This document shows positions 14,663 to 21,653 of a stretch of DNA of 21,653 nucleotides, one piece after another. The notes beneath the pieces were generated by a model. The model made no database searches and was not told the DNA's origin. It saw only the letters and a list, made by a program, of their open reading frames with translations. This stretch comes from a virus. Position 1 is the first letter of the stretch. Each line of letters opens with the position of its first letter. The DNA lies in the IMG/VR virus record IMGVR_UViG_3300032331_001067, positions 1 through 21,653 of that record. One strand, given 5' to 3'. A program made the position numbers and the translations under genes.

Positions 14663-16071
14663 TCAACTATTCCTTTTAATAAAGGAAATACTTCAGGAAA
14701 CTTGTCTGTCCAACCTCGTTCTTTGTTTATTAGAGTTAAATATTCTTTAGTTTCGGGCAATCTAGCAGACCAATCTTCTGAATTCATAAAGTCTATAATA
14801 CCTTTGAATCGTTTCATGCCATAGGGTGCTTCTATAAATTTGTCTAAAGTTATACCATTCTCAGCTACGCCAGTAAATTTTTGCCAATTGTCAAGCATCC
14901 ATGGATATAATTCTTCATTGTATTTTTTAGTTATTTGTTCTTTAACTTCTTTGGGCAATACTTTAACATTCAATTGGGGAGGCCAATACGCAAAATGACA
15001 ATTAATACCACCTGCACCAAAGGGCCATGTGTTTATTTTTTTGAAACCTTGCTCAACTTTCCATTTAAGAAATTCAGGTAGATATCCAATATTCAATGCA
15101 GTAATAGTAGTGGCAGTTGTTATTTCAACTGAAGGTGCAGTGTTGTCAAGTTGCCAAAATATATCTTCTTGGTGTTTCCATACAGAAGGATATCTCATGT
15201 AATCATTTACTTCCCCGTACCCGTCGATGCTATAATGAAATCTAACACGTTTAAACTGTGCCCACAAGTCAAACAAATCGCTTCTGCGTTCAACTGCGTT
15301 TGAGTTATATCTTAACTCTATATTTTTGGCATACCCTCTACGTATGCATTCTTCTAATAAATCATAGTGTTCATCAATTATTAAACTTTCGCCACCGGCA
15401 AAATACAATTGATACATATGTGGTATTTGCTCATATAAGTCACTCCAAAATTTAGGATTGTTTTTATGCCAGTTATAACTAGCACCGTCATTCTGTCCTT
15501 TGTTTTCCCATTGACTAGTGTTCTTTAATTTCTCATTTGTTATCTTTGGATAGATAGATTGCCATTCTTTTATCCAACCTGTGCTGTCATGTGGACTACA
15601 CATCACACATGCTAGCTGGCATTTGCTACCCATACGTAAATCAATATATCTTATCTTTGGTGGAATTTTGCCATTTTCATCAGTTTCAGCAATTAATTCA
15701 TTCAAATCAAATCGTTCTGCCCAGTAGTTAGTTTCCCAATTGCGTTTGCTTAAATGACCACTATCTTCTTCTTTATAACACTTTAAGCAACTTGCTGGCT
15801 TTTCTCCTCGCAACATCATTTTGCGTACATTACGCATATAACTAGAGTTCCATGCTTCTTCCAGACTAGTGTGGTTAAAATTAGCTGGAACACCGTCGTC
15901 ATTGCGTACTACACCAACTTCACCTCCACCTATTTTTATATTAGAATCAGGGTCTTGCACAGAACTAGCATTGCTAGTACAACAAGTACGCATCTTGCCA
16001 TCAGGTCTACTACTTAAATGCATCCACGGTAACGCACAGAAGGTAGTAGAAAGTTTTGTTTTATCAGTCAT
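14659..16071 (-). CDS. N-twitch radical SAM protein
   Basis: This 470-residue protein has auxiliary cysteines Cys12 (FCALPW), Cys30/Cys31 (KMRTCC) and Cys95/Cys98 (CLKCYKEED). The radical SAM motif is CQLACVMC at 151-158, with Gln in place of the common Asn. The SAM-binding motif reads YFAGGESLIIDEHYDLL, with Ser in place of Pro in GGEP. HYSIDGYGEVNDYMRYPSVW and a tail with NKERGWTDKFPEVFPLL follow. The interval between the first two and last two auxiliary cysteines is longer than in the siblings because of a glycine-rich KIGGGEVGVVRNDDG insert. The start codon shares one base with the upstream stop (TAATG). It stands apart from the block of four N-twitch genes, separated by a radical SAM-PLP pair. 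Confidence 0.93.
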   Translation of the reverse strand: MTDKTKLSTTFCALPWMHLSSRPDGKMRTCCTSNASSVQDPDSNIKIGGGEVGVVRNDDGVPANFNHTSLEEAWNSSYMRNVRKMMLRGEKPASCLKCYKEEDSGHLSKRNWETNYWAERFDLNELIAETDENGKIPPKIRYIDLRMGSKCQLACVMCSPHDSTGWIKEWQSIYPKITNEKLKNTSQWENKGQNDGASYNWHKNNPKFWSDLYEQIPHMYQLYFAGGESLIIDEHYDLLEECIRRGYAKNIELRYNSNAVERRSDLFDLWAQFKRVRFHYSIDGYGEVNDYMRYPSVWKHQEDIFWQLDNTAPSVEITTATTITALNIGYLPEFLKWKVEQGFKKINTWPFGAGGINCHFAYWPPQLNVKVLPKEVKEQITKKYNEELYPWMLDNWQKFTGVAENGITLDKFIEAPYGMKRFKGIIDFMNSEDWSARLPETKEYLTLINKERGWTDKFPEVFPLLKGIVE

Positions 16072-17123
16072 TATAATTTTTTCATCTTAGTATTAGCCCC
16101 GTACCCGCTACTAAATTCATATCCTGTACCACAAGTACGACCACAAGTATATATTCTATCGGAAGAATCTTCCCATGTTTTTTCTAAATAATTATCGTAG
16201 AATTCATGCTCTAATACTTTATTCCAACCGTGTATACTCAATTTATTAAAATCATTTCCAAATTTATTTAATATTTTTTTTATATCAATTTTCTGTACAT
16301 CTTTTTCACCTTGAAAATGAATTGGAGCACCTACCCAACAACAAGGCCATACTCTAGTTTCAAAGTCAACATAAATCATTTTTTCTTGTTTATATTTACA
16401 AACTATTTCAGTATTTCTTACATACTCCTCAAAACTTCCATAAGATTTAACTACTGCGGCATAATCTTTTAATATAGGATTATCGGTGCGATCTTTAACT
16501 ATTTCTGTTTTTTTATTTTGCACTGTATTTTTATACCCATTGGAGTTTATAAATCTTGTTGTATTTTTTGTGTTAAAAGTTTGAACACCAATCTTTTTGG
16601 CTAATTCCATAGCTTGTTCAACTTGATGTTTATTGTGTTCAAACACTAAGTAGTCCCATCTAGCATTGCCCCCAGCTTCAATAAATGCCTTAACATTTTC
16701 TATAATCTTATTGAAATTGCTATTTACTCTATACAAGTGATTAGTATCTTCTAACCCATCGATACTGAACACAACTTGTAATATGTTTTTTTTGCCTAAC
16801 TCTCTCCACCAAGCTGTATTCCTAGCACTGCCATTGGTAATTATTCTCATCTTATTGAAATTGTTTTGTAAGCACCAATCTAGTGTGTCATCAAATGTGG
16901 GGCTAGCAATCACATCCCCGTAGTTACCGCAATGTAGTATGCCCAAATCTTTTCCTATAAACGGTTCAAAAATCATTTTATAATCATCAACCGTAAGATC
17001 ATTGATTGGCATTGCCGAATTAACCTTGTCTCCTTCAGTCCTGGCGCATTGAGGACACAATAGATTACACCTTGATGTGTGATCGATTTGAATAGTTTTT
17101 ATTTCGTCAAATGGAATATACAT
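16071..17123 (-). CDS. Radical SAM/SPASM-type protein with a GNYGD variant motif
   Basis: This 350-residue protein begins MYIPFDEIKTIQIDHTSRC, with the core motif CNLLCPQC at Cys19, Cys23 and Cys26. In place of GGEP it has LHCGNYGDVIASPTFDD. SIDGLEDTNHLYRVNSN and FEHNKHQVEQAMELAKK match the products of 6849-7775 and 17125-18210 closely. The C-terminus has CKYKQEK, VWPCCWVGAP and YTCGRTCG, consistent with a SPASM-type auxiliary cluster region. The ATG at 17121-17123 begins one base after the stop of the upstream gene. An in-frame GTG at 17181-17183 would add 20 residues and overlap heavily, so it is less likely. The protein ends in a Gly/Ser-rich segment with a basic tail (KMKKL). Confidence 0.92.
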   Translation of the reverse strand: MYIPFDEIKTIQIDHTSRCNLLCPQCARTEGDKVNSAMPINDLTVDDYKMIFEPFIGKDLGILHCGNYGDVIASPTFDDTLDWCLQNNFNKMRIITNGSARNTAWWRELGKKNILQVVFSIDGLEDTNHLYRVNSNFNKIIENVKAFIEAGGNARWDYLVFEHNKHQVEQAMELAKKIGVQTFNTKNTTRFINSNGYKNTVQNKKTEIVKDRTDNPILKDYAAVVKSYGSFEEYVRNTEIVCKYKQEKMIYVDFETRVWPCCWVGAPIHFQGEKDVQKIDIKKILNKFGNDFNKLSIHGWNKVLEHEFYDNYLEKTWEDSSDRIYTCGRTCGTGYEFSSGYGANTKMKKL

Positions 17124-17124
17124 T

Positions 17125-18210
17125 TTATTTAAACTGCTCAGAAAAAGCGTCAAACTCTGTGCTACATTTTTGTGAGCATACACCTAATTTGCCTTCGGAA
17201 ATACTAGTTAAACCCCAACTAAGTTCAATGTCTTTCAATAAGTTATTATTATCTATTACTGTACTCAGTTCATTGTTGATAACATCAATACCTTGTTTAC
17301 CACCTGCATTGTCTATGAAATCCCAAATTTGCTCAGTTCTATAATCTTCATTCCACCATTTATACATGCGACCGGCTGTCCAGCAGCATGGCATTAATAA
17401 TCCTTCAGCAGTAATAAAAATATTACCTTCTTTGGCAACTTTACAATCAATTTTGCAAGTATCGTAATATTTAGTCATGCTTCCGTGCTGTTCAATTATT
17501 GATTGTTCTTTTGATACAATGCGGTTTTGAAATTCTATTTTAGGTTTCTTTAATAGAACTGTTTCTATTCCCTTACGATTCTGTGCTTGATGTTCTTCTT
17601 TTCCTTGGTTTCTAGCAGTACTAAAGAACCTAGCAGTTTTCTTTTTGATAAACTTTTCACAGCCCCATTCATTTGCTAGCCTTTCGGCTTCTTCTACTTG
17701 GTGCTGATTGTGTTCAAATATAATATAGTCCCATCTTGCTCTGCCACCTGCATTGGTAAAACTACGCATACTGTTTTCTACTATACTCCATTTAACATTT
17801 TGGCGATATAGATGATTAGTATCTACTAACCCATCTACGGAGAATATTACAGCACCTTTGTTGTTGTATATCTTTGCTAACTCAGTCCACCAATCAGTAT
17901 CTCTAGCACCTGCATTGGTATTCATACTGAGCCACATGTTAGGATTATGTTCTCTAAAGTAACGGAATACTTCTAGTGTATCTTTAGCAACAATAGGATC
18001 TCCTAAGTTACCGCACATATACATTGTATCTAATTGTTTAATAAACTTAGGTGAGAAAATCTTCTTACAGTCTTCCAACGATAACTCAGCATTGGTAATG
18101 TGTTTATTATCTTTGCCACCATTTTCGTTTCGGTCACACATTGGACAAGCAGCTTGACATAGCTGCGTTATTTCTAAGTGTACTTTCCGTATATCTTTTG
18201 ATTTGTACAT
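17125..18210 (-). CDS. Radical SAM/SPASM-type protein with a GNLGDP variant motif
   Basis: This 361-residue protein has the core motif CQAACPMC at Cys18, Cys22 and Cys25, followed by MCGNLGDPIVAKDTLEV where GGEP is expected. Next come MNTNAGARDTDWWTEL, FSVDGLVDTNHLYRQNVKW and FEHNQHQVEEAERLA. The tail contains CKVAKEGNIFITAEG, LMPCCW and CSQKC, consistent with SPASM. It is adjacent to, and clearly paralogous with, the downstream 16071-17123 gene and more distantly the 6849-7775 gene. The CPxC[DAR]R opening is shared by all three. The start ATG lies one base after the stop of the N-twitch gene upstream. Confidence 0.93.
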   Translation of the reverse strand: MYKSKDIRKVHLEITQLCQAACPMCDRNENGGKDNKHITNAELSLEDCKKIFSPKFIKQLDTMYMCGNLGDPIVAKDTLEVFRYFREHNPNMWLSMNTNAGARDTDWWTELAKIYNNKGAVIFSVDGLVDTNHLYRQNVKWSIVENSMRSFTNAGGRARWDYIIFEHNQHQVEEAERLANEWGCEKFIKKKTARFFSTARNQGKEEHQAQNRKGIETVLLKKPKIEFQNRIVSKEQSIIEQHGSMTKYYDTCKIDCKVAKEGNIFITAEGLLMPCCWTAGRMYKWWNEDYRTEQIWDFIDNAGGKQGIDVINNELSTVIDNNNLLKDIELSWGLTSISEGKLGVCSQKCSTEFDAFSEQFK

Positions 18211-18211
18211 C

Positions 18212-19390
18212 TTAAAATAAATGCTCTAAGTCTTTCTTTAGTTGAGGTACTTCATCCCATATACTAAAAGACTTTTTGTCATTGGCTAAATTTGTAAATT
18301 CTATAAATGTTTTCTGTAGTTCTACGTTTGGCTCACACGGCGTTTTTATGAAGTTAATCAATTCATCTAAAAATCTATATTTTATTTGAATATCTAATGC
18401 TTCAAGTCTACGGGCTACTTCTAATCTAGATTCTAATGGTACTATGTTATTTACATTTAAATGTTTAGGATTTATGCAGATTTGTTTGAAGTTTAACCAC
18501 CATTTGGCATCATTTAATAATTCATTCATGTCCATAATATATTCTGGCAACGTATAAATGTTATAAGGCATAGTAACGTGAATTACTGATCCTCTAGCAT
18601 TTTTGATACTTGTCATTTGTCTAATGTTTTTCTTCACTACTTCATAACTACTAATGCCATCATATCTTACCCAATTACTAACATCATCAGAACCATCGAT
18701 GCTAACACTAAAAAACACACTAGGAAATCTTGAAAAAATTTCATTATATTTCTTAGTCCATAGTGTTCCATTAGTTATAATCTCTACGCTCTTGCATCCT
18801 TTACTCAATAACCATTCTAGCATGTATTCAAAATCTTTAAATGCAAAAGGTTCTCCACCTTTAAAATTGCAGCGTTGCACCTCAATGAACATCTTATCTA
18901 ACACGTTATCTATGTACTTGCGTTTAAATCTAAATGGTTCGTACATTTGTTGATTGCCTAAACTATGCATTTTTCCATCTGGATCAATCTTTGTCCATTT
19001 AGTACTGTTTCTACTGCTGCACATAATACACCACAAATTACAAACATTACCTAAATCAATATCCATATTGATTGGTCTAGAGTAATCCCACAGGCCTTCG
19101 TGCAACACCGCAGTATGCCGCATTGCATTGCGTTGGCTTATTAATTTATTTTTTTCTTTTGAAATACAATTTTTGCATATCTTATTAGAATCACAATCAC
19201 CTGATTGAATTTCTTCTTTACTATCTAACCAAAGTTTACTATTAAAGAAATTAGCCCAATCTAAATCATCGTCCAAATGGCACAATTTAGTATTTGTTGC
19301 ACAGCATACTTTAATGTGACCTTGCGGATCAATATCAATTTGACTTTCGGGCGCCGGGCAATATTTTTCTAATACTAGCTTGTTACTCAT
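18212..19390 (-). CDS. N-twitch radical SAM protein, divergent
   Basis: The first auxiliary cysteines of this 392-residue protein are Cys11 (YCPAPE) and Cys29/Cys30 (HIKVCC), the second pair Cys72/Cys75 (CKNCISKEK). Two further cysteines (37, 66) are not found in its siblings. The core motif CNLWCIMC is at 117-124, followed by CNFKGGEPFAFKDFEYML and SIDGSDDVSNWVRYDG. The usual PSxW after R-Y is absent, and the tail (IWDEVPQLKKDLEHLF) lacks the LDxxRN element. It is therefore the most divergent of the six N-twitch proteins here, and the first to be transcribed. The start ATG overlaps the methyltransferase-like gene as ATGA. Confidence 0.92.
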   Translation of the reverse strand: MSNKLVLEKYCPAPESQIDIDPQGHIKVCCATNTKLCHLDDDLDWANFFNSKLWLDSKEEIQSGDCDSNKICKNCISKEKNKLISQRNAMRHTAVLHEGLWDYSRPINMDIDLGNVCNLWCIMCSSRNSTKWTKIDPDGKMHSLGNQQMYEPFRFKRKYIDNVLDKMFIEVQRCNFKGGEPFAFKDFEYMLEWLLSKGCKSVEIITNGTLWTKKYNEIFSRFPSVFFSVSIDGSDDVSNWVRYDGISSYEVVKKNIRQMTSIKNARGSVIHVTMPYNIYTLPEYIMDMNELLNDAKWWLNFKQICINPKHLNVNNIVPLESRLEVARRLEALDIQIKYRFLDELINFIKTPCEPNVELQKTFIEFTNLANDKKSFSIWDEVPQLKKDLEHLF

Positions 19391-20067
19391 TTAATTCCTA
19401 TCCTCATGTATCTTGTGTACTTATCTAAAAATAATTCACCGTCGTAATAGACATGACTCATTGGTGTTTGATTCGCAAATTCTTCTAAACTACTAGAACA
19501 ATTAACATGTTCTTCTATTTCAAAATTGTTAGATTGAAGTACTACTATTTTACCTTTAGGAATTTTTGAATACCATTCATTAAAATTTTCAATATGTTCG
19601 CAACTTGTATTAATTATAGTATCAGGGCTTTCACTTAAAGATAGACTAGTGCCATTGGAGCGATATGTAGTGTGTTCAGTTGGGTATTTCATACTATGAA
19701 TATCTAAAGTGCTAGCTTTAAATTGCCACCCGTCAATTACCCATGGTTTATTCATAGTGTCGGCAACACTGTAGCATGATGGGTCAATATCAAATGAACG
19801 AATCTTGTCAAATTTATGTCTAACCTTATCAAACATAAAACTGGCTAATGTACCATACCACCCTGCACAGATGAATACCATACCTAATTTGTCAGGTAGA
19901 TGTTCAATTAACCATAATTTACTTTTAATTTGACCTATGCTGTATGCATCAACTAATCCAGATTCTGCTTCCGGGTATGAATGAAGTGTTCTTTTTAGTT
20001 GAGATATAACAGAGTTATCTGGGTAAAGTAATTCTAACCCGTTTAATATATTAACGGTGTTGCTCAT
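19387..20067 (-). CDS. Class I SAM-dependent methyltransferase-like protein
   Basis: This 226-residue protein has motif I-like GMVFICAGWYGT at 62-73. An acidic end of strand 2, SFDIDPSC, lies at 91-98, then STLDIHSM at 119-126. PDTIINTSCEHI at 148-159 occupies the position of the motif IV/post-I segment, and VVLQSNNFEIEEH follows. Motif I has Ala-Gly-Trp rather than the classic GxGxG, so it is a non-canonical but recognisable Rossmann methyltransferase of a kind I associate with marine phages. The substrate is unknown. The ATG at 20065-20067 follows AAGGGA (20075-20080) by 7 bases and overlaps the upstream gene by 17 bases. A TTG one codon earlier is less likely. It lies between the glycosyltransferase-like gene and the radical SAM block. 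Confidence 0.75.
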   Translation of the reverse strand: MSNTVNILNGLELLYPDNSVISQLKRTLHSYPEAESGLVDAYSIGQIKSKLWLIEHLPDKLGMVFICAGWYGTLASFMFDKVRHKFDKIRSFDIDPSCYSVADTMNKPWVIDGWQFKASTLDIHSMKYPTEHTTYRSNGTSLSLSESPDTIINTSCEHIENFNEWYSKIPKGKIVVLQSNNFEIEEHVNCSSSLEEFANQTPMSHVYYDGELFLDKYTRYMRIGIK

Positions 20068-21653
20068 CAAACTTTCCCTTCAACCATTCAAAATCATTAA
20101 TCTTCTTTAGTGCTTCTAAATTACCAATATTACTAGTGCCATACTCTTCACCTGCAATAGCACCGGCGATAGCATACTTACCAAATGGTCTGTCAAGACC
20201 AACAGTACACCAAATTTCTAATCTTTCTAATGTCTCTTTGTCGTTCTGTCTATCAATTACTTTGCTTGACAGTTTGCAGCATTCTCTGAATCCACTACGC
20301 CATGCACTAAATGCATCAGTATTGAAACTTGTTATGTTACTTACTTCAAATACGGGCTTATACTTAGTGCTGATACTAGTGGTCATGTCAGGCTTACTCA
20401 AGTCCATGTTGATTGTTAACTCTCTAGGAAATAACTTGATGCCACCAAATCCATACTCTAAGTCATTGACTGGATTCTTGCTACGCCAAACATGAACCCA
20501 ATCCATCTTGTTTGGATGTACAATATAGTCAAAATGAAAGTTCTTGTGTATGACAGCATCACCGTCAACTACCCAGAACATCTTGGTAGTGGCTAAGTTA
20601 GCAGCAGCAATATGTGCATTGTGTATGCCTTTAACACCGTCGATTCGTTTTGCTCTTGGAAATCTATTCTTAAGATTAGTCCAGTTCTCCTCAGCATTAG
20701 GTTCGTTGTATGTTACCATGACAATATCATACTCATACTCGTTTATGGTATCAACTGAATGTATTGTTTTTAATTGTCTGTCAGGGTTAAATTCTATAGT
20801 CTTAAAGAACTTACTCTCTATTGCTGGTAATGGTTCGCATATAAACACTTGAGTAGATATTATTTTACCTAATGACAAACATTGTTTCATAGCATCTTCC
20901 TCAGACAGATTAGCTACAGTGGTTTCATACAAGTTGTTTAGGTAATCAAAATCTCTTACTTGAGTATGATCCCAATCACTAAATTGTACTTTGTAACACC
21001 CTTGTCTAGCACCTAATATAGACCATATGCCGTTGTCAACGTCTAGTCCAACAGTCATCCAAATTCGTGCTCGGTTTAAGTTTCCAATGTCTAGTGAAGA
21101 TAAATCTTCTACGTTGTTTCCGTTGTCTAAGCACATCTTGACACCTTCACGGAATCCAGCACGCCATGCTTGTAACTTACTAGTGTTATTGTGTATTACA
21201 GAATATGACTTATCTATTGCCATGTAATTCAATGCCCAACAGAAGTCTACTTGCGTTCTAGGGTCATTAGGGTCTGCTGCTTCGTGCGTTCTCATATCAA
21301 GCATTGCTTGTACGGGCCAACATTTAATGCCACCGTTGCCGTACAATAAGCCGTTGATACTATTTTTACTAGGCCAACTAAAGACGGTTTTACTATCGTC
21401 AATTGAATCATCTAGTACCAGTGTTTGATGTAGATACTTGTGGTCAATGACCGCATCACCGTCAATAACTGATACTCGTGGGGTAGTTGCTATTTTTGCA
21501 ACTGCTTTGTGTGCCGCGTCACTACCTTTCACTCCATGAACCCTTTTGGCATAAGGAATTTTTGTTAGCAAATCTTCCCAATTTGCTTGTGCATTAGGCT
21601 CATCATAGCTAAGATAGACAACATCGTATTCGTAGATTTTAAATTCTTTGCTC
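20051..21653 (-). CDS. Repeated-domain glycosyltransferase-like protein, 5' end outside window
   Basis: The frame is open through the right edge. The 533 visible residues include 27 (ending PNAQANWED) before a TTG at 21569-21571 that could be mistaken for a start. Two copies of one domain are seen with a period of about 299 residues. Each copy has YDVV/YDIV then a Y(D/N)EPNA-x2-NW strand, AKR-x2-GVKG, a V(I/V)DGDAVI motif, Y-G-x-GGIK and AWR(A/S)GFRE. The DGDA motif sits at the end of a strand as the metal-binding DxD does in GT-A glycosyltransferases, so nucleotide-sugar transfer is the best guess, not proven. Between the copies is a roughly 70-residue linker with CEPLPAIESKFF. A further copy may precede the window. 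The protein is transcribed first of those seen and overlaps the methyltransferase-like gene. Confidence 0.8.
   Translation of the reverse strand, partial: SKEFKIYEYDVVYLSYDEPNAQANWEDLLTKIPYAKRVHGVKGSDAAHKAVAKIATTPRVSVIDGDAVIDHKYLHQTLVLDDSIDDSKTVFSWPSKNSINGLLYGNGGIKCWPVQAMLDMRTHEAADPNDPRTQVDFCWALNYMAIDKSYSVIHNNTSKLQAWRAGFREGVKMCLDNGNNVEDLSSLDIGNLNRARIWMTVGLDVDNGIWSILGARQGCYKVQFSDWDHTQVRDFDYLNNLYETTVANLSEEDAMKQCLSLGKIISTQVFICEPLPAIESKFFKTIEFNPDRQLKTIHSVDTINEYEYDIVMVTYNEPNAEENWTNLKNRFPRAKRIDGVKGIHNAHIAAANLATTKMFWVVDGDAVIHKNFHFDYIVHPNKMDWVHVWRSKNPVNDLEYGFGGIKLFPRELTINMDLSKPDMTTSISTKYKPVFEVSNITSFNTDAFSAWRSGFRECCKLSSKVIDRQNDKETLERLEIWCTVGLDRPFGKYAIAGAIAGEEYGTSNIGNLEALKKINDFEWLKGKFDEQHR
20075..20080 (-). 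promoter_or_regulatory. Shine-Dalgarno for the methyltransferase-like gene
   Basis: The minus strand reads AAGGGA, 7 bases before the ATG at 20065-20067, inside the 3' end of the glycosyltransferase-like gene. Confidence 0.6.

Noticed and set aside
20136-20852. Long plus-strand open frames (up to 119 codons) opposite the glycosyltransferase-like gene
   Set aside because: They are mirror frames of a strongly supported minus-strand gene. Their products lack family motifs, and they have no plausible neighbours on that strand.
21569-21571. TTG as a start codon for the glycosyltransferase-like gene
   Set aside because: The frame continues upstream to the window edge, and the upstream residues (YDEPNAQANW) match the start of the second repeat, so the true start lies outside the window.
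1-21653. Absence of TAG among 21 visible stop codons (TAA and TGA only) as a hint of stop-codon reassignment
   Set aside because: The genes end at well-placed TAA or TGA codons overlapping the next start, no frame needs TAG read-through, and the sample is small.
1-21653. tRNA genes, CRISPR arrays, insertion sequences or attachment sites
   Set aside because: No cloverleaf-like or regularly repeated short sequence and no transposase or integrase frame was seen. Almost every base is inside a supported coding frame.

Overview
The window is AT-rich and holds 22 co-directional protein genes, all on the minus strand, so transcription runs from the right edge to the left. Two of them are cut by the window edges. 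Genes overlap by 1 to about 40 bases or are separated by 1-2 bases. Only about seven bases lie outside a reading frame, and no promoter, terminator, tRNA or repeat array is visible. This packing, the codon style and the gene families point to a large tailed phage, most like uncultured marine T4-like myoviruses of the cyanophage/pelagiphage kind. No structural or replication hallmark gene is present, so that assignment is an inference.

Layout in transcription order (right to left). (1) A repeated-domain glycosyltransferase-like protein open at the right edge (20051-21653) and a small SAM-dependent methyltransferase-like protein (19387-20067). (2) A long block of radical SAM enzymes: an N-twitch type (18212-19390), two SPASM types (17125-18210, 16071-17123), an N-twitch type (14659-16071), a C-terminal-cluster type (13682-14662) followed by a short PLP enzyme (12874-13704), four consecutive N-twitch types (11714-12877, 10258-11721, 9054-10265, 7772-9064), a SPASM type (6849-7775) and a C-terminal-cluster type (5653-6852). 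(3) Two tandem QueC-like PP-loop ATPases (5010-5690, 4327-5007), a protein with a P-loop-like N-terminus (3377-4330), a radical SAM enzyme (2259-3380) and a second short PLP enzyme (1478-2266). (4) A second P-loop-like protein (742-1476), a kinase-fold protein (183-749) and an unidentified partial gene (1-180).

Twelve genes carry the radical SAM CxxxCxxC motif. Six belong to the N-twitch architecture (auxiliary-cluster cysteines before the radical SAM core) and six carry the extra cysteines at the C-terminus. The gene order 'radical SAM then PLP enzyme' occurs twice, and a related radical SAM gene is followed by the PP-loop pair, which suggests modules copied and diversified in place. Together the genes read as one biosynthetic or modification operon: radical chemistry, PLP chemistry, ATP-dependent activation, methyl transfer, sugar transfer and possibly phosphoryl or sulfuryl transfer. 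The substrate cannot be read from the sequence. No RiPP precursor, leader-binding domain, transporter or complete queuosine pathway is visible.
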